Assembly (NCBI GenBank): GCA_047605865.1
Contig: JASGFC010000011.1
Span: 1 to 56,687 of the forward strand
DNA length: 56,687 nucleotides
Direction of reading: 5' to 3'
Origin: JASGDC01 sp047605865
GTDB lineage: Bacteria; Actinomycetota; Actinomycetes; Actinomycetales; Micrococcaceae
The notes under the pieces were generated by a model. It was not told the DNA's origin and did no database searches. It saw only the letters and a list, made by a program, of their open reading frames with translations. Shown piece after piece: positions 15,794 through 24,390 of this stretch (positions within the stretch are counted from its first letter, which is position 1; every line of letters starts with the position of its first letter). The position numbers and the translations under genes are program-made.

Positions 15794-16876
15794 TTATTCG
15801 GGAGAATCGAGCTTATCCCTGCGAACAGCTTTCTCAAACTTACGTTCACTTCTACCATCATTTTCGTCTCCAGAATTAATACGAGACTCAAGGAGTTCAT
15901 AAGCTTCTTCACCTGACATCACTTGTGGTGGTTCAAAACTTGTTTGGAAATCAGCCGAGTTTCGATCTTTAACCGAACGTGGTGGCGCAAAATGAATAAT
16001 TGGCAAATCGCCATCTGTCACAATGGTGTCACCGCCGCCATTTCTATGGTGGTAACCAGATGCGAAGTTTTTAATGACTTCAACACCTGAAATCATGCCC
16101 GTATCTGCAACGGTCTTCACGATATGATCGCGTTCTTCATCTGTTCGTTCAGCAATCTTATGAGTAATCTGCAAGGTATACATTGAAAGACCAACACTAC
16201 GGTCAAAGGTACCTGCACCAACCCAATCTACTTTAAAACCACCAGGAAGCATCCAGCCATCAGGGGTTTTCCATAAACGTACGTGATGACGCTGAGAGGT
16301 TGTATGTCCAACATTTTGTTGAAAAGCAAGGTCTTGTTTTTTACCGAACAACATTAGACTACTAACAGGAGCATTTGGATAAGATTTCCTCATCAAAGTG
16401 CTTCTGATCATTTTATATGAAGATTTTAAAGACAGTTTTTCAGCTTCAATCCAACCTGCAGCCAGCAAAGTATTGCGCACGTCTTCTTCTTCCCCAGTAG
16501 CTGCTATATTGACAGGATCCCCAAGTAATCCATCGGTAGTTCTCACACGTCCGATAAAATAGGAAGGCACGTAAATCCATGTGAAAAAACGATGTATTTG
16601 TGGCAAGATTGCATAAGCTACGAGTAGCCATACCGGAATGAAAATCCACGATAAGTGTTGTCCACGTTTAATAGCAGGAACAAATATGTAGTACAGCAGC
16701 CAACCAGCACCGAAAAGAATTGCGAAAAGAAGTAGCCTTTGAGTCCACAAAATAACAACAGTTAACCAATTCTTTTCAAAGTTCTCTTTTTGCTCTGTGA
16801 GCTGTTCACTGATTTGCTCACCAAGTTTACTACTGTCCATTAAGAATAATTCTACCCTATACCATGTTGTATTCAT
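15794..16876 (-). CDS. LssY C-terminal-domain membrane protein
   Basis: A 360-residue protein with two N-terminal hydrophobic segments (about 40-65 and 75-96) and a soluble domain. The segment SSLMLFGKKQDLAFQQNVG, then RHHVRLWKTPDG and DWVGAGTFDRSVG, matches the LssY C-terminal domain, of unknown biochemical function, which is often found in membrane proteins near the cell envelope. The C-terminus is charged. The start is uncertain: ATG at 16876 has TACAAT 5 bases before it, and an ATG at 16840 (MDSSKLG) also fits; neither has a clear ribosome site. It is divergent from rbpA and appears monocistronic. Confidence 0.7.
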   Translation of the reverse strand: MNTTWYRVELFLMDSSKLGEQISEQLTEQKENFEKNWLTVVILWTQRLLLFAILFGAGWLLYYIFVPAIKRGQHLSWIFIPVWLLVAYAILPQIHRFFTWIYVPSYFIGRVRTTDGLLGDPVNIAATGEEEDVRNTLLAAGWIEAEKLSLKSSYKMIRSTLMRKSYPNAPVSSLMLFGKKQDLAFQQNVGHTTSQRHHVRLWKTPDGWMLPGGFKVDWVGAGTFDRSVGLSMYTLQITHKIAERTDEERDHIVKTVADTGMISGVEVIKNFASGYHHRNGGGDTIVTDGDLPIIHFAPPRSVKDRNSADFQTSFEPPQVMSGEEAYELLESRINSGDENDGRSERKFEKAVRRDKLDSPE

Positions 16877-16912
16877 GTAGAATTGTAAAAGTCATGAAAG
16901 AAAGAAGGAAAA

Positions 16913-17278
16913 ATGAGTGATCGCAGTTTACGCGGTATGCGTCTAGGCTCACAAAGTAAAGAAACTGAAGCAGGTATTGAACCAGCACCACGTCAAATTG
17001 TTGAATATAAATGTTCCAAAGAACATGAAACTAAAATTCCTTTCTCCACTGAAGCAGATATCCCTGCTACATGGCCATGTAGCACTTGTGGCGAAACTGC
17101 CTCTTTAGTCAACGGTGAAGCTACTGCTGAAGAAGAAGACAACGAAAAGACTGTTCGTACCCATTGGGATATGCTACTAGAACGTCGAACTCCTGAAGAA
17201 CTTGAACAAATTTTAGAAGATCGTCTTACTATCCTTCGTGAAAAAAGAAAAGCTGCTCTTCAAAGCTCTAAGGACTAA
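16913..17278 (+). CDS. rbpA: RNA polymerase-binding protein RbpA
   Basis: A 121-residue actinobacterial RNA polymerase partner that stabilises the sigma-holoenzyme open complex. The order of parts is as expected: N-terminal tail RSLRGMRLGSQS, a zinc-like core with YKCSKEHE and WPCSTCG, a basic linker, and the C-terminal sigma-interaction helix region with HWDMLLERRTPEELEQILEDR. AGAAGGA precedes the ATG by 5 bases. The 3' end overlaps the convergent mannosyltransferase gene by 4 bases. Its presence is one of the clearest signs that the window is actinobacterial. Confidence 0.96.
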   Translation: MSDRSLRGMRLGSQSKETEAGIEPAPRQIVEYKCSKEHETKIPFSTEADIPATWPCSTCGETASLVNGEATAEEEDNEKTVRTHWDMLLERRTPEELEQILEDRLTILREKRKAALQSSKD

Positions 17279-17291
17279 CCCTTAGAGCTTT
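17262..17291 (+). terminator. rbpA terminator inside the end of the convergent gene
   Basis: AAAGCTCTAAGG (17262-17273) and CCTTAGAGCTTT (17280-17291) form a perfect 12-base stem with a 6-base loop, followed by TCTTTTT on the plus strand. Its arms are the last codons of rbpA and the last codons of the convergent mannosyltransferase, so the same bases code for protein on both strands and end rbpA transcription. Confidence 0.8.
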
Positions 17292-18030
17292 TCTTTTTAC
17301 TACGAACAAGCTGCTTAAACTGCTCTGTTCTATCCTCAATGCCCCAGCGTGTCATACGTTGTAAAGATTCTTTAACGATGCTGGTATCCATTTTAGACTC
17401 GCCAATTTCACGTTCCACAAAAGTAATAGGAACTTCAACAATTGTACAACCAGCCTTAAAGCAACGCCGTGCTAGCTCAGTTTGGAAACTGTATCCTTGC
17501 GATTGGATAGTCTTATAGTCAATTTTTTCGAGACAATCTTTAGTATAAACTCTATACCCTGCCGTGATATCGTGAATTCCAGTACCCATGAGAGCTCTAA
17601 TATAAAGATTTCCACCATAAGAAAGCGCTAAACGATGCGGCGGCCAATTAACGACTTTCCCACCCTTAACATAACGAGAACCAATAACAAGATCTGCACC
17701 TTTTTCAGTTTCTGCGAGCAATAAAGGAAGTTGCTCTGGTTGGTGCGAACCATCTGCGTCCATTTCAACAAGTACATCATATCCGCGCTCAATACCCCAG
17801 GTAAATCCTGCCACGTAAGCACCACCAAGACCATTCTTTTCTTTACGATGCAACACATGAACGCATTCATCTTCAGCTGCTAATTTATCTGCTACTTCCC
17901 CAGTACCATCAGGTGAATTATCGTCAACAACTAAAACATGCGCATCATCGACGCTTGCCCTAAGACGAGAAATAATGAGTGGCAGATTTTCACGCTCGTT
18001 ATAAGTAGGTATGACAACCAATATTTTCAT
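17275..18030 (-). CDS. Polyprenol-monophosphomannose synthase-type GT2
   Basis: A 251-residue family 2 glycosyltransferase of the DPM1/Ppm1 type, which moves mannose from GDP-mannose to polyprenyl phosphate at the inner face of the membrane. Motifs: VVIPTYNERENLP at the N-terminus, VVDDNSPDGTGE, the DxD-like VEMDADGSHQP, and the downstream VIGSRYVKGG. There is no fused acyltransferase domain. The product would serve lipoglycan synthesis or protein O-mannosylation. The gene has no ribosome site; TACTAT lies 6 bases before the ATG, so a leaderless mRNA is inferred. Beside rbpA, as in related genomes. Confidence 0.9.
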   Translation of the reverse strand: MKILVVIPTYNERENLPLIISRLRASVDDAHVLVVDDNSPDGTGEVADKLAAEDECVHVLHRKEKNGLGGAYVAGFTWGIERGYDVLVEMDADGSHQPEQLPLLLAETEKGADLVIGSRYVKGGKVVNWPPHRLALSYGGNLYIRALMGTGIHDITAGYRVYTKDCLEKIDYKTIQSQGYSFQTELARRCFKAGCTIVEVPITFVEREIGESKMDTSIVKESLQRMTRWGIEDRTEQFKQLVRSKKKSSKG

Positions 18031-18036
18031 AGTTTT

Positions 18037-18042
18037 ATAGTA
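18037..18042 (-). promoter_or_regulatory. Leaderless -10 box of the mannosyltransferase gene
   Basis: The minus strand reads TACTAT, six bases (AAAACT), then ATG. The layout is the same as at trpD (TACTAT, AAAAAG, ATG). No ribosome site is present. Confidence 0.5.
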
Positions 18043-18077
18043 CCAAACACTAGCTATAAACTAGGCTAAAAACAGCA

Positions 18078-19667
18078 CTATGGCAGCTGAGAGTATATTG
18101 TTGTTCCCTGCCTGCTAGTTAACAGACATTCTGGATTTGAAGTATCTGGAGATAATAAAGGCAATAACGGTGTTCTAGAACGAGTATCTGTACTCCAATT
18201 TTGTGCCTTAGCGGGTGTTTGAACCCCAAATTCTTGGACGTCCCATAAAGCAAAATCTGCCTTTGCTCCCACATCGAGTGTGCCACGGTCTAAGAATTTT
18301 GCAGCTCTCCACCCATAGCGAGTATGCGCATTAAAAGCTGCTCTTGCAGTAATTCTCTCTTCTTCTGCATGATGGAATAATGCTGCTTTAACTGTTCCCC
18401 ATGGGTCGAAAGGTGTTACTGGAGTATCGGAACCAAAACTCAGACTGATTCCGTGTTGCATCATAGTTCTAAAAGGATTCATAGTGTGAGCGCGCTGCCC
18501 TACACGTTGCTCATACATTCCGCCTTTTCCACCCCAGAAAGCATCAAATGCGGGCTGAACACTGAGTGAAATATTGAGATCAGCTATTCTTTGGAGCTGA
18601 TCTGTAGTAGCACACTCAGCATGTTCAAAACGATGATTAGCAGCACGAAACGCTTGTAAGCCCACAACTTCTGCAGCTTGTTGCGCTCCTGCTACCGCTT
18701 CACTCATTGCCGCATCACCAATAACATGGAAACCACCTTGCACTCCAAGTTGAGTGGCCAAAATAAGGTGTTGCTTAATTTCTTGAGCATCAAGATAGGA
18801 ATTGCCTTTAACACCAGGCATATCAGTGTACTCTTCATGCATGAATGCTGTTCTAGATCCGATAGAACCATCTATATTGAGATCTCCAGCAAACCCCAGT
18901 ACGTTAAATTTTTTGAAGCTGTGTAACAGTTCTTGTGCCTGCTTGGTATCGTGAAGCTGTTGCCCCCAATACAATAAAATTTCTGGAACGTTTTCATGCT
19001 GTAGCAGAATTTCAAGGTCTTCAACACCGCCAAACAGTGGTCCATTCATTTCAGTGACTGCTACGATTCCTTGAGAAGCTGCCTTTTGTAGGGCAGCTTT
19101 ATGGAAGCGTTGACGTTCTGCAGGAGTGAATTTTCGCATAAAGTCACTGACTATTTCATGTGCCTTACCTTCTACTAATGAAGTTCCATCCCATAAACCT
19201 TGTGCTTTAAGTCCAGATTTTTCTGCTGTAGCAGAATTGATAATTCCAGAATGGATATCAATACGTGCAAGATAAAGTAACTGATTTGTAGTTATAGTAT
19301 CGACTTCTTCAAGGGTAGGTAAAGTAGTATCGTGCCAGGTGGTTTCATCCCAGCTGTGACCTAAAATTTTCTGCTCTTTACAGGATTCTACAGCCTTTAA
19401 CAGATCTTTACTGTGCTGGCAAGAAGCAAGATTCAGGCTATTGAGGGCAGCACCAGTCCCAATGACATGCACATGGGCATCAACAAAACCAGGAGCAATA
19501 AAAGAACCCTGGCAGTTGATTTTTTCAACGGAAGCATCAATAAAGTTTTTGGCACTCTCATCACTACCTAGCCATGCAATATCTTCACCGTCTACTAGCA
19601 TTGCTGATGCATCTGGTGCTGTAGGCGAATGAATGACTGCGTTATAGTACAGTGTTTTCTGACTCAT
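18078..19667 (-). CDS. Amidohydrolase family protein, YtcJ-like
   Basis: A 529-residue metal-dependent hydrolase of the amidohydrolase-3/YtcJ group. The first metal ligands are in GFVDAHVHVIG; later conserved residues are in GFHVIGDAAMSEAV, the NHRFEHAE stretch and SFGSDTPVTPFDPW. No signal peptide is visible, so it acts in the cytoplasm. Substrates in this family range from N-formyl amides to cyclic imides and cannot be assigned. The start overlaps the end of the helicase gene by 26 bases in another frame, which implies coupled expression, although no functional link is known. Confidence 0.85.
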   Translation of the reverse strand: MSQKTLYYNAVIHSPTAPDASAMLVDGEDIAWLGSDESAKNFIDASVEKINCQGSFIAPGFVDAHVHVIGTGAALNSLNLASCQHSKDLLKAVESCKEQKILGHSWDETTWHDTTLPTLEEVDTITTNQLLYLARIDIHSGIINSATAEKSGLKAQGLWDGTSLVEGKAHEIVSDFMRKFTPAERQRFHKAALQKAASQGIVAVTEMNGPLFGGVEDLEILLQHENVPEILLYWGQQLHDTKQAQELLHSFKKFNVLGFAGDLNIDGSIGSRTAFMHEEYTDMPGVKGNSYLDAQEIKQHLILATQLGVQGGFHVIGDAAMSEAVAGAQQAAEVVGLQAFRAANHRFEHAECATTDQLQRIADLNISLSVQPAFDAFWGGKGGMYEQRVGQRAHTMNPFRTMMQHGISLSFGSDTPVTPFDPWGTVKAALFHHAEEERITARAAFNAHTRYGWRAAKFLDRGTLDVGAKADFALWDVQEFGVQTPAKAQNWSTDTRSRTPLLPLLSPDTSNPECLLTSRQGTTIYSQLP

Positions 19668-22116
19668 CTTCTATTTCTTCTTCCTCTGGTTCATAAACCA
19701 CAATTCCACGTCTAATTAACTCAATGCCGTTGATAGCGTTCTTACGCAAGAGGTGATCATCGGTAACTTTAGCAATTTGATCAAGAAGATCAATGACCTG
19801 TTTAATCCACCGCACAAAATCTCCACCATTAAGTTCAGTATTTTCTAGGGCTTCTTCTAACCCAGCTCCCCTAGCCCAGAGATAGCTTGGCCACATGAAT
19901 CCGATGTCAGGCATTCTCAATTGTTCTAGATGATAACGCTCTTCAATATCGTCAAAGCGTGACCACAATCTCATTACCTTCTGGAAACAATCAGCAACTT
20001 TTTCACTAGGCATCTGAACGTTAAAAATTTGTTGTTGCTTTTTTGCTTCAAAGACTAATGTTGAAACAATGGCTACCAAGGCTGCAGGGTTTAATTCTTT
20101 AAAGTAGCCTTGATCAAGGCACGCTGCAGTTAAGAGGTCATTTTCACCATAAATACCTTTTAGTTTTTCTCCAGCTGCTGTAACAGAAAAAATACCGTCT
20201 TTTTGTTCTAAGTAGCCTACTTCTTTAAGAACAAGGCAAACTCTATCAAAGGTTCTAGAGATTGAATTTGTTTTTCCTCTAATCTGTTTCTTAAGTTGTA
20301 AGAGGTCTTTATTAACCTTTTTAGCTCGCTGAGACCATCTGAGGTGTTTTTTCAAATCTGGACATTGGTGGCATGGATGATGTTCAAGTTTGGAAAACAA
20401 TATTTTAGCTCTATTGAACTCGCCATTTTCTCTTCGTGAGAGTTTAGGTGGTTTAGCATCATTTTCTACAAAATTTTTTAGTTTCCTATTGCGTTTATAT
20501 AATGCAGCTAACTCTTGATACAGTTCAAAATATTGATCCATATCCCCAAAAGTGCAATTCACATTCTTACGGTATCGTTGATAAAGTTTTTCTTGCTCTT
20601 GAACTTTACGAGCTAATCCTACTACTGATTTATCAGCTTGAAACTGCGCAAAAGAAGTTTCAAGTATTTGCTGGGCTTGCTCTTTACCCTCATGTTCGAT
20701 GAGGTTAACAGCCATGTTATAACTGGGCTTAAAACTAGAAATCAAGGGGTAACTTCGAGTTGAAGCCAAACGGGCTAAAGCCTGGGGATCTGTTTCTGCT
20801 TGCCATACAACAACAGCATGGCCTTCAACATCAATCCCACGGCGCCCTGCACGTCCAGTAAGTTGAGTGTATTCACCAGGAGAAATATCAACATGGCCAA
20901 TACCATTGAATTTTACTAATTTTTCAAGCACGACAGTTCTAGCAGGCATATTGACACCTAGTGCTAAGGTTTCAGTGGCAAATACTACTTTAATAAGCCC
21001 TAAGGAAAAGAGCTTTTCTACTAATTCTTTAAAGGAAGGTAGTAAGCCTGCGTGGTGTGCAGCAACACCAGAAAGCAAACCTTGTTTAAAGGAAGCAAAT
21101 CCAAGAATGTGCAAATCTTCTTCTTGTAAGCCTACAGTTGCTTCATCTAAGGCTGTTTCAATCACTTCTCGTTGACGACGATTAGTAAAATTCAATCCAG
21201 AAGCCACAATTTGCGAAACAGCAGCGTCACAACCATTTCGAGAAAAAATAAAATAAATTGCCGGTAAAAGATTTTTTTTCTTAAGTTGTCTTAAGACTTC
21301 AACTCGGGAAGTACGAGGGGTAAAATTTCTTCTTCCTCTTCTTCTATCACGATGGGATTGTCTACCACGATGCATCATTTCACGATGTAGTTTGACCAAC
21401 TGTGGATTGACTTTATATTGTTTTTTGTTCTTTGCGTTTGCAAGTTGATCAAAGCTTACATCTTGGTAGAGGTCATAAATTTTTCCTTGAGCCAATACAT
21501 GTTGCCATAACGGTACTGGTCGGTGTTCAGAAACAATAACTTGTGTATTGCCACGAACTGTATCTAGCCATTGACCAAATTCTTCAGCATTGGATACTGT
21601 TGCGCTTAAGGAAATCATGTGTACTTGATGTGGAAGATGAATAATAACTTCTTCCCATACAGCTCCCCTATTTCTATCTGCTAAGTAATGTACCTCGTCC
21701 ATAACAACGTACTGCAAATCTTCTAAAGTAGCAGATTCTGCATAAATCATGTTTCGCAATACTTCAGTTGTCATGACAATAATGGGTGCATCAGAATTGA
21801 TGTTAGTATCGCCAGTTAATAGCCCCACCTGAGTTTTGCCATATCGTGCGCATAACTCAAGATATTTCTGGTTACTTAAGGCTTTAATGGGGGTTGTGTA
21901 AAAAGCTTTAGTTCTTTTTTTAAAAGCTAGATAGACAGCAAATTCTCCAACTATAGTTTTACCAGCACCGGTAGGAGCTGCAACAAGAACATCGTTGCCA
22001 GCTTCGACGCTTTGGCAGGCTATTTTCTGAAAAGAGTCTAGACTAAATGGAAAGGTAGCAGAAAACTTATCATAAAGCGGGGAAGAATCAGGAAGATCAG
22101 TACTCGTTTCTTGCAT
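19642..22116 (-). CDS. helY: Ski2-like DEAD/DEAH-box RNA helicase HelY
   Basis: An 824-residue Ski2/Mtr4-type helicase. Motif I APTGAGKT is at 47-54, motif II DEVH at 140-143, motif III SATVSN follows, and QLTGRAGRRGID is motif VI. Two insertions rich in Lys/Arg include HRDRRRGRRNF; a C-terminal DSHCT-like domain contains CHQCPDLKKHLRW. The family is typical of actinobacteria, where helY regularly follows tatC, as here (6-base gap). Length is slightly under the common 900 or so. It likely acts in RNA processing or decay; the substrate is unknown. Confidence 0.93.
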   Translation of the reverse strand: MQETSTDLPDSSPLYDKFSATFPFSLDSFQKIACQSVEAGNDVLVAAPTGAGKTIVGEFAVYLAFKKRTKAFYTTPIKALSNQKYLELCARYGKTQVGLLTGDTNINSDAPIIVMTTEVLRNMIYAESATLEDLQYVVMDEVHYLADRNRGAVWEEVIIHLPHQVHMISLSATVSNAEEFGQWLDTVRGNTQVIVSEHRPVPLWQHVLAQGKIYDLYQDVSFDQLANAKNKKQYKVNPQLVKLHREMMHRGRQSHRDRRRGRRNFTPRTSRVEVLRQLKKKNLLPAIYFIFSRNGCDAAVSQIVASGLNFTNRRQREVIETALDEATVGLQEEDLHILGFASFKQGLLSGVAAHHAGLLPSFKELVEKLFSLGLIKVVFATETLALGVNMPARTVVLEKLVKFNGIGHVDISPGEYTQLTGRAGRRGIDVEGHAVVVWQAETDPQALARLASTRSYPLISSFKPSYNMAVNLIEHEGKEQAQQILETSFAQFQADKSVVGLARKVQEQEKLYQRYRKNVNCTFGDMDQYFELYQELAALYKRNRKLKNFVENDAKPPKLSRRENGEFNRAKILFSKLEHHPCHQCPDLKKHLRWSQRAKKVNKDLLQLKKQIRGKTNSISRTFDRVCLVLKEVGYLEQKDGIFSVTAAGEKLKGIYGENDLLTAACLDQGYFKELNPAALVAIVSTLVFEAKKQQQIFNVQMPSEKVADCFQKVMRLWSRFDDIEERYHLEQLRMPDIGFMWPSYLWARGAGLEEALENTELNGGDFVRWIKQVIDLLDQIAKVTDDHLLRKNAINGIELIRRGIVVYEPEEEEIEDESENTVL

Positions 22117-22122
22117 GAGTTT

Positions 22123-22977
22123 TTAGTTAATCTCGTCAAGTTCCCTAGTACTTGCTACTGTTTCATCACTTTCTTTAGCGCGTTTCGCCTCTTTTTTGGC
22201 TTTGCGTTTATCAAGGAAGTGGGTTATTAAAATTGCTAAAGCAAAAAGTGCTAAGAGCGGTGCTGCTAAAAAGAACATACTCATTGCATCTGTTCCTGGT
22301 GCAGCAACAGCTGCAAACAAACAGACAAGAAAGAGTACGATACGCCAAGATTTAATGAGCACTTTCGATGGAAGAACACCGAGCATATTCATTCCTACAA
22401 GGAGAACTGGCAAGATAAAAGAAATACCGAAGGTTAACATGAGGCGGGTAACAAACCCAATGTAATCCCTGGCAGGAATAAGGTTAGTGCTACCATCTGG
22501 AATGAAATTCGTCATGACTCTTACCAGGTTTGGTAACGCAAACCATGCAACTGCAATTCCAAGTAAAAACAAAGGAATAGCGGTAAATAAGTATCCTAAA
22601 GAATAAAATTTTTCTTTCTTAGTAAATCCAGGGGCAAGAAATGCCCAGCCCTGATAAATCCATACTGGTGAAGAAAGAACGATACCAATAAAGATTGACA
22701 TCTGAATCTGTAAATCAAAGGCCGTAATGACACCAGCAAAGTTCAAGGAAGCTTCACGGCCATCTTGTGCTGATGCATCTTTGAGCGGCTGTTGTATAGC
22801 TTCAAGTACTTGTGGATAAAGGAACCAGCCCACCACACTGAAAAGAATCAGAGCTACAGCACAAACAAAAACCCTATTTCTGAGTTCTTTAAAATGATCC
22901 TTTAAGGGCATACGACCTTCAGGATCTTTTCTTTTTCTCTTTAAAAGACCTTTTTTCTCTACTGCTTGCGAACTCAT
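22123..22977 (-). CDS. tatC: Twin-arginine translocase subunit TatC
   Basis: A 284-residue integral membrane protein that recognises twin-arginine signals. It has six hydrophobic segments and the family signature MPLKDHFKELRNRVF at the cytoplasmic N-terminus, followed by PVWIYQGWAFLAPGFTKKEK and FGISFILPVLLVGMN. The Lys-rich C-terminus is cytoplasmic. It is between tatA (17-base gap) and helY. Clients in this window are QcrA and the protein at 32789-33769; the partial gene at the left edge may be another. Confidence 0.95.
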   Translation of the reverse strand: MSSQAVEKKGLLKRKRKDPEGRMPLKDHFKELRNRVFVCAVALILFSVVGWFLYPQVLEAIQQPLKDASAQDGREASLNFAGVITAFDLQIQMSIFIGIVLSSPVWIYQGWAFLAPGFTKKEKFYSLGYLFTAIPLFLLGIAVAWFALPNLVRVMTNFIPDGSTNLIPARDYIGFVTRLMLTFGISFILPVLLVGMNMLGVLPSKVLIKSWRIVLFLVCLFAAVAAPGTDAMSMFFLAAPLLALFALAILITHFLDKRKAKKEAKRAKESDETVASTRELDEIN

Positions 22978-22994
22978 AAAAGTGTCTATTAACT

Positions 22995-23270
22995 CTAGTT
23001 GATGTTCTTTTCTGTTGCTTGTGTAGAAAATTCTTCTTCATCATCCACTATTGAACCTTCAATTGGTGTTTTCGAAGAAGTAGTAGAATCTGAATTCTTT
23101 GCAGCTTCATCTTCTTCTTTCATCTTGCGTGTTTCAGATTTGAAAATACGCATTGACTCACCCATGCTGCGAGCAATACCAGGCAGTTTAGGTGCACCGA
23201 AGACAATAATTGCAATTGCAATAGCAATCAGAATATGTGTTGCGGAAATAGTTGCTAGTGTTAAAGTCAT
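22995..23270 (-). CDS. tatA: Twin-arginine translocase subunit TatA
   Basis: A 91-residue TatA with an N-terminal membrane helix (ATHILIAIAIAIIVFGAPKLP), the FGxxKLP hinge, and an amphipathic helix (IARSMGESMRIFKSETRKMK), then an acidic tail. A strong GGAGGA ribosome site precedes the ATG. It is followed by tatC. No tatB-like gene was seen; one TatA copy can serve both roles in some Gram-positive bacteria, but a tatB may lie elsewhere. Confidence 0.93.
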   Translation of the reverse strand: MTLTLATISATHILIAIAIAIIVFGAPKLPGIARSMGESMRIFKSETRKMKEEDEAAKNSDSTTSSKTPIEGSIVDDEEEFSTQATEKNIN

Positions 23271-23358
23271 TTTTCCTCCATTAGTTTATAGTTTTAATGT
23301 TACAGCTGTATGCTGAATCTTTTACGGTTACTTGCTTTTAGTTTCCTATGTGTATTGC

Positions 23359-24330
23359 TTAAGTTAAACTTTCACTAATAGCTTCTGGTCCTAATAGAGC
23401 ATCTCCTGCAATCTTTCCTTCTTTAATAGGTAGTGCAACTGGGGTTCCAGGAACACCAAGCCTTAGTTGAAAATCTGCTGGGTTGGAAGCGCTGAGGATT
23501 GTTCCTTGCAGCCCTGCTTCATGTGCTTGTTGCACTGTGCCATCAGTAATGATGACTACTTTTTGTGCTTTTCCTGCTTCAGCAAGTTTTGCATTAATAG
23601 TTTGAGAAGGTGAACAATTTTGTCCCCAAAAGACTAGGGTGTACTCATCAAGGTGAGCTGTTGCTTCAGAGAATGCTTTTTCGCCGTTGGCTGTTCCAAA
23701 GTTTGCTTCTGGTAACGGTGTTCCCTGAGGTGAAATGTTAAACTGTGGCGCATTTGCTTGACGTTGCTGTTGTGCTTGTTCAACGCTTTGCTGTGATTGT
23801 TGGTTGAGTTGAACTGCCTGATCTACACCAGCCATAAATTCCATGATGTCTTGAGCGCCACTGACGGGACCACCTGCTATTTCACCACGTGGAGAAATCA
23901 AAACTGCTGACGGGGTTCCTGCAAAACCAATAGTGTCGTAGACTTCTTGCGCATCAGAAGCTGGTGTAAGAACTGTGAAATCTCCATAAGTTTTTTTGAT
24001 TTCTTCAGCTGAATCCATGCTGAATATTTTTAGATCTACATAGTCTTTGAAGCTATCGCTCCACATTGGAATATATGGTTTAAGAGGTGCACACCCTAGG
24101 CATCCCGGGCTCAAGAAGAGTAGCATCTGGCTACGTTCTTTGGCTATCTCACCAAGGGTAGTTTCTTCTTCGTTGCTGGTAACTTTAAAGTCAGAAATAT
24201 CCTTACCTACATAGCGTTGAAGCGAGTCTGATGAATCGCTATTACTTTCAAGAGCTGCGACTCGTTGTTCAAGTTCGTTGATTTTTTGCGTCAGTTCTTC
24301 AATGTGTTCATCGTAATCTCTTGATACCAT
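23359..24330 (-). CDS. Double thioredoxin-fold protein with coiled coil
   Basis: A 323-residue protein with no membrane segment. Residues 5-30 form a heptad-like coiled coil (HIEELTQKINELEQRVAAL). A thioredoxin-like domain follows with CxxC at Cys77/Cys80 (FLSPGCLGCAPLKPYIPMW). After a Gln-rich linker (about 174-195) comes a second thioredoxin-like half with only one cysteine of the pair (QNCSPSQ, Cys239). The first domain is clearly related to the C-terminal domain of the next gene (shared KxYGDFTVLTP and GxPxAxxIS). GAGAGGT precedes the ATG. A redox or scaffold partner of that membrane protein is inferred; its substrate is unknown. Confidence 0.6.
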   Translation of the reverse strand: MVSRDYDEHIEELTQKINELEQRVAALESNSDSSDSLQRYVGKDISDFKVTSNEEETTLGEIAKERSQMLLFLSPGCLGCAPLKPYIPMWSDSFKDYVDLKIFSMDSAEEIKKTYGDFTVLTPASDAQEVYDTIGFAGTPSAVLISPRGEIAGGPVSGAQDIMEFMAGVDQAVQLNQQSQQSVEQAQQQRQANAPQFNISPQGTPLPEANFGTANGEKAFSEATAHLDEYTLVFWGQNCSPSQTINAKLAEAGKAQKVVIITDGTVQQAHEAGLQGTILSASNPADFQLRLGVPGTPVALPIKEGKIAGDALLGPEAISESLT

Positions 24331-24390
24331 TTTTACCTCTCTCTTTACTTTCCATACTACAGCCTAAAGTTCATGAAATTTCAAGAAGTT

